44,073 nt of DNA from a virus, in IMG/VR virus record IMGVR_UViG_3300033145_000258, positions 1-44,073 of that record; one strand, 5' to 3'. The translations under genes were made by a program, and so were the position numbers. The notes below the pieces were generated by a model. The model saw nothing but the letters and a program-made list of their open reading frames with translations, ran no database searches and was not told the origin of the DNA. This document shows positions 7,387-14,847 of this stretch, in pieces. Position 1 is the first letter of the stretch, and every line of letters starts with the position of its first letter.

Positions 7387-9119
7387 TTTTTCTTATTCTG
7401 TTCCTGCTGTGCCATTTGTTCCATTTGTTGCTTTATTTCAGCGTACACTTCGGTAGCCCCTGGGAAGTCTGCGTACTTGAATATAAACGGGGCTAATATC
7501 GGTGCGACAGTGGGTGCGTACTGCATCGCTTGTATAAGCGTTTCCACCATTTCCTGCCGTTTAGACCCATATGAAGCTCCTACTGAAGCGATTACATCAT
7601 ATTTACCAACTGTGAGATCGTTTTGTGTTTCTATTCCGTTTGCACCCAAGACCGGAGTGTTGACATCTACCACCTGTTCCTCTCCGTTTTCGCCCATTAT
7701 TCTTAAAGCACGTCTTGTGTCATAGATTTTCGGGATTAAATCAACAATCTGCCTTGCTCCGTACACGATTGCTTTTAAGGAATTACTAACGAAGGTATAG
7801 GTTCCCTTGTCGGCCTGATTAATTCTCGCCGTGATAGCTTTCCCGCTTCTCTCATTTGAAGCCTGCCCTTTTGATGCTTCATACCGGCCAAGGTGATCTT
7901 CTATGTCAAAGGCTGTGGTCTGCATCATTGAGATAATCGCACCTGGGATTTCAGACTGCCGTTCTCTTTCGGGTTTATTAAGCCCGGCTATCGCATTATA
8001 CCGAATATACGGTCTGTTTGTCCTCTGAGCTTCTTCCCATTCAGCTTCAAACCCTTTGATTTGTCTGTGGTCAACCATGTATGGAATTTTCGGGGAAAGA
8101 GCTACATTTTCGGTAGCGGCCGTAGCCCAATAATTGTACATCTGTTGCGAACCTTTTGCGCCCCTTGTAAGCGATAGGTAGTATTTCTTGCCTTCTGCTA
8201 CCACTTCATCACCAAACACAGGTATGATTGGTATATACTTGCCTGGCCATTCTGATTCTTCTAAAATCTCGGCCCCGTTCATCTTAATCCACTTGATTTT
8301 GTAGGTATCGACTGTTCTTTCACGAATAATCATGCCGCCCTGGGATTGGACAAGATCAGGAGTGATCTCCTTGCTTAATGTGAATATCTCTCCTGTGCTA
8401 AGTTGGACTATTTTCTTTTGAACAGGCTCTTTATAAAAATACTCTGCAATTCTTAACTGATCGTTCTGTATCCATTCGCCAAAAAGCCTGCGCCTTGAAC
8501 CTTCAAAGTTTGTGCTTTCCGCTTTTGGGTACTTTTTCTTAAACTCCTTCATGTCCATCAATTCTTCAACGAAACAATACCGTGCATCTTCTAATTCAAA
8601 CTCCGTTGCGGCAGGGTCAAAATGGACTGAAACAGGATTGATAATTCTTTTAATGAACAAATCCTGATCGAAATTATTATCATCTGCGTATTTTGTGATT
8701 ATTCTGAAATAACCAACCGAACATGAGATTGCGTGCATATATGCAGTGTCGTATGCTATCCCGGCGTCACTTAGGTATTCAATCTGTCTTATGAGTCCGT
8801 TGTATAATTCAGCCATGTTAACATCTGCTTTATTATCAACAGGAATAACCTTCATGCTTGGTCGGTTCTGTTGGAACTCGCCACGAAGCTGTCTTACAAA
8901 TTTCTGAAGTTTATTTACGGTTATGATAGGACGCCGGTCTTTCTCTCTTTCATTCCTGATTTCAAACGGCCATTGCCCTTCATCAACATCATAAACGAAC
9001 TTTAAATCGTTGGAAACTTCCTCGTAAATGTGCCGCCAACCATCGGTAGCGTATTTATAGCGGTCTTTTGCTAAGTTGAGAATTTTCTGCTCTCTTGTAA
9101 AACCTTTTTCCTCGCTCAT
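7383..9119 (-). CDS. Portal protein, P22-like
   Basis: The product is 578 residues and forms the dodecameric ring at the packaging vertex through which DNA enters and leaves. Segments typical of the P22-type portal family include RRPIITVNKLQKFVRQLRGE near residue 65, the RIINPVSVHFDPAATE strand and the SGKAITARINQADKGTYTF helix near residue 420. The length is close to the family, with a QQ- and K-rich tail. The frame is open to an ATG at 9131, but the ATG at 9119 overlaps the terminase stop as ATGA and is preferred. Gene order terminase-portal-scaffold-coat fits. Confidence 0.92.
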   Translation of the reverse strand: MSEEKGFTREQKILNLAKDRYKYATDGWRHIYEEVSNDLKFVYDVDEGQWPFEIRNEREKDRRPIITVNKLQKFVRQLRGEFQQNRPSMKVIPVDNKADVNMAELYNGLIRQIEYLSDAGIAYDTAYMHAISCSVGYFRIITKYADDNNFDQDLFIKRIINPVSVHFDPAATEFELEDARYCFVEELMDMKEFKKKYPKAESTNFEGSRRRLFGEWIQNDQLRIAEYFYKEPVQKKIVQLSTGEIFTLSKEITPDLVQSQGGMIIRERTVDTYKIKWIKMNGAEILEESEWPGKYIPIIPVFGDEVVAEGKKYYLSLTRGAKGSQQMYNYWATAATENVALSPKIPYMVDHRQIKGFEAEWEEAQRTNRPYIRYNAIAGLNKPERERQSEIPGAIISMMQTTAFDIEDHLGRYEASKGQASNERSGKAITARINQADKGTYTFVSNSLKAIVYGARQIVDLIPKIYDTRRALRIMGENGEEQVVDVNTPVLGANGIETQNDLTVGKYDVIASVGASYGSKRQEMVETLIQAMQYAPTVAPILAPFIFKYADFPGATEVYAEIKQQMEQMAQQEQNKKK

Positions 9120-11587
9120 GCGCCCATCCATGCTCCTGTTGCGTATGGTCTATTGTCCATCGGCAACGGATTAATTTGATATGCTTCGTATTTTGCTCCT
9201 ACTAACGTATATCTATAAGCGTTCTCACACATGTGATCGTTTTCTTTCGCCGGTTTACCGTTCTCGTCAAACACCCACCGTTGAACTTCGTAAAGAAACC
9301 TCTCGCAATCTTCAAAGATATAACAAGTCGGAAGTCCATTTACCCCTTTTAACCATGTCTGAAGATTCTTGACACCGCTGTCCTTGTCCTTTGAGGCAAC
9401 CTGAAGAGTAATGCCATGCGGTAAAAGCTTATCGCCTATGATTGAGAACGTGTCCCGCTGGTCTGTGCCAAGCCGATTTCGGATATACGCGACATCCCCC
9501 TTTGAAAGAGGATCGATAAATGCCTCTGTTATGTTCCAGCCTGCTTTTAATTTACGAATAATATCATCTGCAATTTCATCCCCTGAGATGTTCTTCCACG
9601 TTTCACCAACGCAATAATTAATGTCCTGCCGATTCACTGCCCAATACGAAACAGCCTGTGGGGTACTCAGGTGAAAATCAATCATAACCGTTACCGGCCA
9701 GTCTGTAGGTACGTCAAACCGCTTCACTACATGAATGTCCCTGTCAAACTCCTTCAGGACACGACCAACCAAGGATTTAAACATCCCAAACACCCTCGGA
9801 GGAACATCAGCAGGGTCAATATCTTTAATAAACTTCAAAATCTTTAGTTTGTAAATATCAGCATGAGCCATTACAGGGATTATGCCCTCTAAATACATTT
9901 CTGCGCCCCTGCCCTGATCGACTACAGGCTTGTTTTTCTCTTTATTCTCATACAACAGCAAATCAAAATACTTTTCTATCTGCGATTCGTCTAAGTGTTG
10001 GTTAAGAACAGCAACATCCCCGTTCACAAGGTCAGGATTATCGGTAATCTTTAAATTATCTACAATCCCTATGTCTTTTCTGCCGCTCAGCACAATATCA
10101 TCCAGTATCCATGCTTCCTTTATAGGGGTTAATGAGAGTAGCGTCTTGCCATTGTCAAGCAAAAGCCCACGACTCATGGCCTTATACTTTGCCTTGGGCG
10201 GCGGTTCATCCAATATAGCCCCCTGCGCCCTGAACGATTCAAATAAATCATCGTCCTGAGAGTATGACATTATTGTCAGGGTCGAAACATTGTCCCACTT
10301 TCCCGCCTGATCGCAAAACGTCCATAAAAAATCAACGCCCTGTTCGTTCTTTTTGGTCTTATACCACCCTTTAGGCGCCCACTTCTTTAACTCAGGAACA
10401 AGCGTCCTGCCAATGTGTAACTTCCAGTCTTCCCCAGTCAGAATTAAATTTACCGGCGGCTCAATCCCTAATGACGACTTCCGGTAATACTGCCCATGAA
10501 CTTCAATCGCTTCAGGATCGTCTTTATCAATGTAATCCCAAGGCTCAAAACCAATCAGCCAGGAAATTAAAATGTTCGTGACCAGACACGAATTATGATG
10601 GATTAACCCACCTGCAAAATAATTATGCCATTTATCCACCGTAAAATCATAAACTTCTTGACTTCCAAGTTTAATGGATGATATAATGTGGTTATTATCA
10701 ACCAACAAAGGAGAACAACATGAAGGCACAGTATCACGAGAATGAGGAGCGACTAAGGGATCTTGTTGAAAACCAGAAGATGCAACTCCACAAGGTAGCT
10801 GAAATCCTTGGGGTTCACTGGTCAACTGTAAACAACTGGTGCCGAAGGTTTGGGTTAAAAACTCAAAGAGTCGGCCCACGAACTGGCGTTGCCTGTAAAG
10901 GAGGTCGTTTTGTAGGGAAAGGAGGGTACGCTTATGTTTTTTTACCAGATCACCCAAACTGCAACAATAAGGGATATATGATCGAAAGCCGTGTGGTAAT
11001 GGAAAAAAAACTTGGTCGTCTTCTTGATAGGAAGGAAGTTGTCCACCACAAAAATCGCGATGTTTCTGATAATAGCCCGGGGAACCTTTCTCTTTTCCGT
11101 TCAAATGGAGCGCACCTTGCCCATGAATTGAAGGGGAAATGTCCGAACTGGACTGAGGATGGGAAGAAACGAATTTATGCAGGGATTCAAAAGAGCGCCA
11201 CCCTCCGTAAGTTAAAATCTTGTGATGATCAGCAGCATCAATTGTTTGACCGTCAGACATCGTAATCCTATAACACTTGTGAAGCCCATGTTTTTTAAAC
11301 GGAGCGTGGGCTTTCGCTATTACTTTTTTCTTTCCGTCCCATGCAAAAACATCAAACGGTTTTCCGATATCATGCAACCTGCCAACAGATACCTTTCCAT
11401 CGGGAGTGTCTATAAGTGTTTGATATGTAATGCATTTTCCTATCTTGTTGCTTGAGATAATCGCTGTTGTGTTTTTCTCCCGAATCTTTACTAAGGCGTC
11501 CTTCTGCCAGGGATAAGGCTTAAAAAAGAATATACCATTGTCCTTCTTAAACCTCTCAACCCTTTCTTCGGCAGTCTCTTTGCTCAT
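9116..11587 (-). CDS. Terminase large subunit interrupted by an intein
   Basis: The primary product is 823 residues. The mature packaging ATPase-nuclease would be 542 residues: residues 1-51 joined to 333-823. The Walker A motif SSNKIGKS is rebuilt only after removal of residues 52-332. The ATPase Walker B-like GAILDEPP follows, and the nuclease half shows VMIDFHLSTP and EAFIDP acidic residues. It powers DNA packaging and cuts the concatemer. The C-terminal end couples to portal by an ATGA overlap. Because the intein sits in the catalytic P-loop, packaging depends wholly on splicing. An antisense HNH gene occupies the centre of the intein. The ribosome site is modest (AAGTGAG). Confidence 0.93.
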   Translation of the reverse strand: MSKETAEERVERFKKDNGIFFFKPYPWQKDALVKIREKNTTAIISSNKIGKCITYQTLIDTPDGKVSVGRLHDIGKPFDVFAWDGKKKVIAKAHAPFKKHGLHKCYRITMSDGQTIDAADHHKILTYGGWRSFESLHKFVSSHPQSSSDISPSIHGQGALHLNGKEKGSPGYYQKHRDFCGGQLPSYQEDDQVFFPLPHGFRSYIPYCCSLGDLVKKHKRTLLSLQNDLLYRQRQFVGRLFEFLTQTFGTSCLQLTSEPQGFQLPCGVASSGFQQDPLVAPHSRDTVPSCCSPLLVDNNHIISSIKLGSQEVYDFTVDKWHNYFAGGLIHHNSCLVTNILISWLIGFEPWDYIDKDDPEAIEVHGQYYRKSSLGIEPPVNLILTGEDWKLHIGRTLVPELKKWAPKGWYKTKKNEQGVDFLWTFCDQAGKWDNVSTLTIMSYSQDDDLFESFRAQGAILDEPPPKAKYKAMSRGLLLDNGKTLLSLTPIKEAWILDDIVLSGRKDIGIVDNLKITDNPDLVNGDVAVLNQHLDESQIEKYFDLLLYENKEKNKPVVDQGRGAEMYLEGIIPVMAHADIYKLKILKFIKDIDPADVPPRVFGMFKSLVGRVLKEFDRDIHVVKRFDVPTDWPVTVMIDFHLSTPQAVSYWAVNRQDINYCVGETWKNISGDEIADDIIRKLKAGWNITEAFIDPLSKGDVAYIRNRLGTDQRDTFSIIGDKLLPHGITLQVASKDKDSGVKNLQTWLKGVNGLPTCYIFEDCERFLYEVQRWVFDENGKPAKENDHMCENAYRYTLVGAKYEAYQINPLPMDNRPYATGAWMGA
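10658..10687 (+). promoter_or_regulatory. Sigma-70 promoter for antisense HNH gene
   Basis: TTGACT at 10658-10663, an 18-base spacer and a perfect TATAAT at 10682-10687 lie 33 bases before the HNH start codon. On the opposite strand the same bases encode intein block F (around GSQEVYDF). The promoter would therefore be constrained by the splicing domain and would drive transcription against the terminase message. Confidence 0.75.
10720..11265 (+). CDS. HNH homing endonuclease encoded antisense inside the intein
   Basis: The product is 181 residues. An N-terminal helix-turn-helix (LHKVAEILGVHWSTVNNWCR, residues about 22-41) is followed by a classic HNH nuclease: GYMIESRVVMEKKLGRLL, then EVVHHKNRDVSDNSPGNLSL and a later HLAH. 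The ribosome site AAAGGAG is 7 bases before the ATG and a strong promoter lies upstream. The whole gene lies on the strand opposite the terminase intein. The last 20 or so codons overlap intein block B, and the start lies just before block F. A role in homing of the intein allele is expected from the family. Its orientation relative to the intein is very unusual. Confidence 0.92.
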   Translation: MKAQYHENEERLRDLVENQKMQLHKVAEILGVHWSTVNNWCRRFGLKTQRVGPRTGVACKGGRFVGKGGYAYVFLPDHPNCNNKGYMIESRVVMEKKLGRLLDRKEVVHHKNRDVSDNSPGNLSLFRSNGAHLAHELKGKCPNWTEDGKKRIYAGIQKSATLRKLKSCDDQQHQLFDRQTS

Positions 11588-11630
11588 ATCTCACTTAAAA
11601 CCCTGCTCATTCTTTCAAATCAATCACTCA

Positions 11631-11966
11631 TTATTGTATTTCATTATGCACAAGTACTTGATTGCCATTTTCGTGGTCTTCATATTCTAATTCTGGTTCA
11701 CACCAACAAAATTCTGTCAATATATGTTCTGGAATATACTCCTCTGGTTTTTTTATTTCAGAATAATGGGCATTAAAACTATCCCCTGGTTGGTGTAAAA
11801 GGTTGCCAAATTCATCTTCAATGTCTTGAACCGCAACAACCCCAAAATACTTATCCGTTTCATCTTCTGGCTCTGGTGGAATCCCCCATAAAACCAAGGA
11901 AGCAACTATCCCATCAATATCAATAATAACCTTGTCTCCAATTTTCCATTTACGCTTAATTGGCAT
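11631..11966 (-). CDS. Hypothetical protein with C-terminal CWC...H motif
   Basis: The product is 111 residues. An N-terminal small beta domain (WKIGDKVIIDIDGIVASLV) looks like a KOW/SH3-type barrel, followed by a segment GDSFNAHYSEIKKPEEYIP and a C-terminal FCWCEPELEYE...QVLVHN stretch. The C-x-C plus late His pattern is frequent in small phage proteins of unknown function. It sits just upstream of the terminase in the packaging operon and overlaps the coiled-coil gene before it by 11 bases. I do not recognise a function. Confidence 0.65.
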   Translation of the reverse strand: MPIKRKWKIGDKVIIDIDGIVASLVLWGIPPEPEDETDKYFGVVAVQDIEDEFGNLLHQPGDSFNAHYSEIKKPEEYIPEHILTEFCWCEPELEYEDHENGNQVLVHNEIQ

Positions 11967-12192
11967 GCCTGAGTTCGCCCTTAATCTCCTTTAAATCCCT
12001 CTCAACTTTCGGTATCCGCTTGAATAATTCCTTGACATTGTCAACAGCCAAATCAACCTTCTCGCCCATAGCTTTGTTAAAATCTTCACGAAATAAGGCT
12101 ATCTCATGCAGGGTGCTGTTAATGGCAGTCTCGGTTAACCCCTGCCTATACTCTAAATCCAATACCCTCTCATTTAATGTCTTGTCTGCCAT
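11956..12192 (-). CDS. Small coiled-coil protein
   Basis: The product is 78 residues, almost wholly helical with heptad-like spacing (NERVLDLEYRQGLTETAIN, then VKELFKRIPKVERDLKEIKG). There is no membrane segment and no enzyme motif. It lies in the minus-strand operon between an antitoxin-like gene (1-base gap) and the gene at 11631-11966 (overlap). It may be an assembly partner or adaptor, but nothing in the sequence decides this. Confidence 0.6.
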   Translation of the reverse strand: MADKTLNERVLDLEYRQGLTETAINSTLHEIALFREDFNKAMGEKVDLAVDNVKELFKRIPKVERDLKEIKGELRHAN

Positions 12193-12193
12193 T

Positions 12194-12457
12194 TTACCCC
12201 TTCGGCGCTAATTTCGTGTTCGATAATGGGTTTGTCCACTCTTGTCTCCCGCCCGTGTGAGAAGTTGTCTTTTCCTCATTATTACAAGAACTTGACTTTG
12301 GAGCTTCGTGTACACAATCATCAGCAGGGGCTACTTCATAGTCCTCTTGTGTACACATTATACCCAAAATAACACCATTCTTCGTGATCTCAAACGGTAA
12401 ATTCTGTAATTGTGTACTCAATGTCGCTCTCAATTCTCGTATGTTTACTTGACGCAT
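12194..12457 (-). CDS. Phd/YefM-like antitoxin-type protein
   Basis: The product is 87 residues. The N-terminal 45 residues (MRQVNIRELRATLSTQLQNL, then FEITKNGVILGIMCTQEDY) follow the Phd/YefM antitoxin fold: an N-terminal strand, a helix with ELR, then ITKNGxxxGI. The C-terminal half is disordered and polar (SSSCNNEEKTTSHTGG), where toxin-binding regions usually lie. No toxin gene is adjacent. I use the internal ATG at 12457 because the fold begins there. The upstream GTG at 12505 would add 16 unrelated residues. The ribosome site is weak at either start. It may repress its own operon. Confidence 0.6.
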   Translation of the reverse strand: MRQVNIRELRATLSTQLQNLPFEITKNGVILGIMCTQEDYEVAPADDCVHEAPKSSSCNNEEKTTSHTGGRQEWTNPLSNTKLAPKG

Positions 12458-12738
12458 CTTTTTATTTTTCGGAAATTTAATGGGGGATGTAATACATACA
12501 TACACCCCTCAGGATTGACCTTGCCCCCGGCCTTCATATACACACCAGTACCACGGCACACACACCGTACAGGGTGGCTGATAGGCTAAAGAAAATTATG
12601 GGTATATAGTATCTCATTTATGTATGATATGACCCTGTTTATAGTAATTAAGTTAGCTGTTATCAGGTACTTACCTCAAAAGTTTACATAATATATCTTA
12701 TCGGACGTCCACGGCTGGTAAGGGTTTACAGCCATGTA
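12458..12738. other. Stretch without a clear gene
   Basis: About 280 bases between the HTH/small-terminase gene and the antitoxin-like gene. On the minus strand there is one 30-codon frame starting at 12537 that overlaps the antitoxin start region, but it has no convincing ribosome site. The segment around 12600-12690 is AT-rich with several TATA-like runs. I could not pair a good -35 and -10. Confidence 0.4.
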
Positions 12739-13137
12739 TCAGGCTACCTCCTTGAGTTTAGCTATATCTGTATGGACTGTAGCGATGTTTGCAGTTGACT
12801 TGTCCCGCTCCAAACGCTCCTTGTCATACAGTATCCCACTGGCTGTAACCCGTTGAAGTAATGAGGCCTTTTTGATATCAGCCTCTGTTATGGTATTAAG
12901 TATCTTTGATTGCAATAATGCAAACAAGTCCCCTCTATTTGCCTTGTAGTTACTTAGGCTTGTTATTCCTGTACGTTGTAGTCGTTGGGTGATATTGGAG
13001 TGTGTGCAGCCGGTTATTTTTGCTATTTGGTCGTGTGATAGCTCTTTGCTATGGAGTTCGAGTATTACTTCGATGGGTATTTTCTTGTGCCATTTGGTTG
13101 GTTTGGGCAGGTCTTTGTCGGCTGGTATGAGTTTCAT
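12739..13137 (-). CDS. HTH protein, likely terminase small subunit
   Basis: The product is 132 residues. A helix-turn-helix (SHDQIAKITGCTHSNITQRL, residues about 34-53) is followed by a helical region (LFALLQSKILNTITEADIKK) and a C-terminal ASGILYDKERLERDKST segment. The last pattern is common in phage DNA-binding proteins encoded upstream of the large terminase. Recognising the packaging site is the expected role of a small terminase; I infer it from the HTH and gene order. It overlaps the upstream gene by 4 bases (ATGA), so it is translated by coupling. Confidence 0.65.
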   Translation of the reverse strand: MKLIPADKDLPKPTKWHKKIPIEVILELHSKELSHDQIAKITGCTHSNITQRLQRTGITSLSNYKANRGDLFALLQSKILNTITEADIKKASLLQRVTASGILYDKERLERDKSTANIATVHTDIAKLKEVA

Positions 13138-13367
13138 AGTGCTATACTCAGGTTATCAGTTAGTCGGGTTATGGTGTTATCATCGGGTAGCTCAGTTATT
13201 TCTTCGATGGTGTCCATAAACTCTGATATCGCCCTTGCACACTTTACTTGCTGTGTTTTGGGGCCTTCCAGCTGTATCCATCTTGCCTGGAAGTCTATAC
13301 CAACTAAGCGGCTGTTATGGTTAGTTGCTATCAGGTTAACGCACTGAATGAACTCATGCTCAGTCAT
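13134..13367 (-). CDS. Hypothetical protein
   Basis: The product is 77 residues with a helical N-terminus (MTEHEFIQCVNLIATNHN), a short strand region (RLVGIDFQARWIQLEGP) and an acidic helical end. No known motif. It overlaps both neighbours by 4 bases as ATGA junctions, which supports its being a real gene in the leading part of the minus-strand operon. Confidence 0.6.
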   Translation of the reverse strand: MTEHEFIQCVNLIATNHNSRLVGIDFQARWIQLEGPKTQQVKCARAISEFMDTIEEITELPDDNTITRLTDNLSIAL

Positions 13368-13582
13368 ACTGTAGCCCGCTGATTACTGTGCGCTTGTAGC
13401 GGCTTAATATATTGGGGGAGGCAGTATTGGCAGCATATTGGTTTCATGTCCCTTGCTTCTCTCCAGTATGTCTCAGTACCGCATATCACACAGGGAGCAG
13501 GTTGGCTTGACTTAACTATAACGTGCCTTCCAACTTGCCTCCTGGTTAGTGGGCTGTCATCCGGGAATAGTCTATCAAACAT
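13364..13582 (-). CDS. Small zinc-ribbon-like protein, first gene of late operon
   Basis: The product is 72 residues with CVIC and CCQYC cysteine pairs about 25 residues apart, a likely zinc-binding pair. The N-terminus LFPDDSPLTRRQVGRHVIV has no known motif. It has an AAGAGG ribosome site and is the first gene after the candidate minus-strand promoter at 13607-13635. The function is unknown; small zinc proteins at this position often act as regulators, but there is no direct evidence. Confidence 0.6.
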   Translation of the reverse strand: MFDRLFPDDSPLTRRQVGRHVIVKSSQPAPCVICGTETYWREARDMKPICCQYCLPQYIKPLQAHSNQRATV

Positions 13583-13606
13583 AATACCTCTTGGTGGTTA
13601 TTCTAT

Positions 13607-13635
13607 ACCATATACCCAGATATAGTGCTTGTCAA
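13607..13635 (-). promoter_or_regulatory. Candidate minus-strand promoter
   Basis: On the minus strand there is a perfect TTGACA (13635-13630), a 17-base spacer and TATGGT (13612-13607), 25 bases before the first gene of the operon. The palindrome at 13645-13658 lies 10 bases upstream of the -35, a natural place for regulator binding. Confidence 0.65.
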
Positions 13636-13644
13636 GCTTTATTT

Positions 13645-13658
13645 TAGGAAAAATCCTA
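13645..13658. promoter_or_regulatory. Operator-like palindrome 1
   Basis: TAGGAAAAATCCTA has 5-base arms around AAAA. It shares the core TAGGxAAAAxCCTA with the palindrome at 13721-13738, so the two look like sites for one dimeric regulator. The regulator is not identified. Confidence 0.5.
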
Positions 13659-13720
13659 CACCTTAACGATTTGTAATTGTTGGATATTTGTGCAGGTGTA
13701 TGAAAAACCCACATAGTAAT

Positions 13721-13738
13721 TGTAGGGAAAACCCTACA
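13721..13738. promoter_or_regulatory. Operator-like palindrome 2
   Basis: TGTAGGGAAAACCCTACA has perfect 7-base arms around AAAA. Its centre lies about 78 bases from that of palindrome 1, with matched arm changes (GGA/TCC versus GGG/CCC) that preserve symmetry. Confidence 0.5.
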
Positions 13739-13894
13739 AATTAGATTATTTGTAAATCTGGTTATTTCGCTGAAAATTATTATTTGTTGTTATTTGTGAT
13801 ACTTACGAAATATTTGATTTGTTGGCATCTAACTTGCTTTGCTCTAAAAGCAGAAAACAAATTTAACTTTAACCAACAGCAGGGAGGGAGAAAC

Positions 13895-14140
13895 ATGACA
13901 ACATGCGATATAGCAATGACAGCGCAACAGGTAATTGACAGTTTTACAAGCCAAAAAATTAGTTTCCTGGGGCATATTGTAAATAAGTACAACTATCAGC
14001 GGGAAATCCGTGCGGAACTTTGCAAACTGGCCGAAGATGGACAAATCACTCCAAGGACTTACTTGGCGGCATTAAGGTTAACATGGGCCGTAATGGACAA
14101 ACATGACAAGGCAACTGAGCTTGAAATTCTGCAACCGTAA
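13895..14140 (+). CDS. Hypothetical protein
   Basis: The product is 81 residues, mainly helical (AQQVIDSFTSQKISFLGHIV, then REIRAELCKLAEDGQITPRT). The frame is open upstream, but the ATG at 13895 has an AGGGAGGGAG ribosome site, so I start there. It is the first gene of a four-gene plus-strand operon of small proteins following the control region. No family is recognised. Confidence 0.6.
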   Translation: MTTCDIAMTAQQVIDSFTSQKISFLGHIVNKYNYQREIRAELCKLAEDGQITPRTYLAALRLTWAVMDKHDKATELEILQP

Positions 14141-14185
14141 AGAATATTCTAAGTATTAATCTTAAACAATGGAGGGTTGAAAACA

Positions 14186-14629
14186 ATGAAACAACTGGTA
14201 ATTTATAAGCTTGGTGAAACAAATATCCAGACCACAATTGATAAAAATGGCTATGCTGATTTCACAGACGGGAAGTTAGCTGAAGCATATCTTGATAAAC
14301 TTGGGCATGGTTATGCAATCATGCCTTTTGACCAAGCCCTTGACTTGATAACCAAAGCTGAAAATGAAAAATATTTAGATAAACCCTGGAAAGAAATTGA
14401 TGAAGATATGTGGGAGAAATGGTTGAGCGTGCTACCGCCTGAAAAATGGCAAACAGTTGAAGGCGTTGAGATTTTCCGACTGGCTGAATATTTAATCAGT
14501 AATATTACAATGCATTGTGCAAAATATAATAATAGATACTTTCAATCGAACAGGAGAACTGTTGAGCCGTGCGAGTTTATGGCCGCTCAAATTAAAATCA
14601 TATGTAACCAGGGAGGATTGAAATGCTAA
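14186..14629 (+). CDS. Hypothetical protein
   Basis: The product is 147 residues. The sequence around residues 65-110 (KPWKEIDEDMWEKWLSVLPP, then EIFRLAEYLISNITMHC) resembles a region in many uncharacterised phage and plasmid proteins with a W-x-x-x-L-x-x-LPP core, but I cannot name a family with confidence. A GGAGGG ribosome site lies 9 bases before the ATG at 14186; the earlier in-frame TTG at 14177 touches that site and is less likely. The gene overlaps the next by 7 bases. Confidence 0.6.
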   Translation: MKQLVIYKLGETNIQTTIDKNGYADFTDGKLAEAYLDKLGHGYAIMPFDQALDLITKAENEKYLDKPWKEIDEDMWEKWLSVLPPEKWQTVEGVEIFRLAEYLISNITMHCAKYNNRYFQSNRRTVEPCEFMAAQIKIICNQGGLKC

Positions 14630-14847
14630 TAGTAGAGGCAAAATCAGTTGAGGACTATCTTGACAGGTATTATAAAAAAAGCAGATACACCTTATGTGGC
14701 AAAGAATATGCAGGGGAATTATTAGCATCGTACCAAAAAGAATATGCCCAAAGAGGCTATGTGTGTACCAGCCACCACGATAATGTAACAGGCGAGATGA
14801 TTGCATGGCCACATTATCCAAAAAATAAACAGGGAGGATTAAAATGA
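14623..14847 (+). CDS. Hypothetical protein
   Basis: The product is 74 residues, basic and Tyr-rich (SVEDYLDRYYKKSRYTLCGK, then YQKEYAQRGYVCTSHHDN). No known motif is seen. It overlaps the upstream gene by 7 bases and the downstream gene by 4 (ATGA), and its message carries a GGGAGG site inside the upstream gene. Tight packing supports a real gene of unknown function. Confidence 0.6.
   Translation: MLIVEAKSVEDYLDRYYKKSRYTLCGKEYAGELLASYQKEYAQRGYVCTSHHDNVTGEMIAWPHYPKNKQGGLK

Larger units (their letters stand above)
10592..11434 (-). mobile_element. Intein in terminase Walker A motif
   Basis: The insert is 281 residues, beginning with Cys after GK and ending His-Asn before Ser (LIHHN then SCLV). 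The N-terminal block A is CITYQTLIDTPDGKVSVGRL. Block B is SDGQTIDAADHHKILT, where the usual Thr three residues before the conserved His is Ala. Block F/G is QEVYDFTVDKWHNYFAGGL followed by the terminal HN. Splicing elements occupy about 80 residues at the N-side and 43 at the C-side. No LAGLIDADG or HNH motif is seen in the sense frame. The middle 155 or so residues are Cys-, Pro- and Ser-rich filler, being the reverse reading of an HNH gene. Confidence 0.92.
13583..13894. promoter_or_regulatory. Divergent intergenic control region
   Basis: A 312-base AT-rich gap between the minus-strand late operon and the small plus-strand operon. It holds a minus-strand promoter candidate, two related palindromes, and repeated ATTTGT words in 13745-13825. 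A plus-strand promoter is not clear; TTGGCA at 13822 followed 17 bases later by TAAAAG is the best I see and is weak. Confidence 0.6.

Noticed and set aside
7477-7725. Plus-strand frame opposite portal
   Set aside because: A shadow of the portal gene with no start signal.
11222-11455. 77-codon plus-strand frame opposite the intein N-terminal region
   Set aside because: It is a shadow of the terminase and HNH genes, with no ribosome site or recognisable motif.
12448-12537. 30-codon minus-strand frame ahead of the antitoxin-like gene
   Set aside because: It overlaps the antitoxin start, has no convincing ribosome site and matches no family I know.
13741-13830. Repeated ATTTGT words as possible iterons
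   Set aside because: The copies are irregular in spacing and the region is simply AT-rich.
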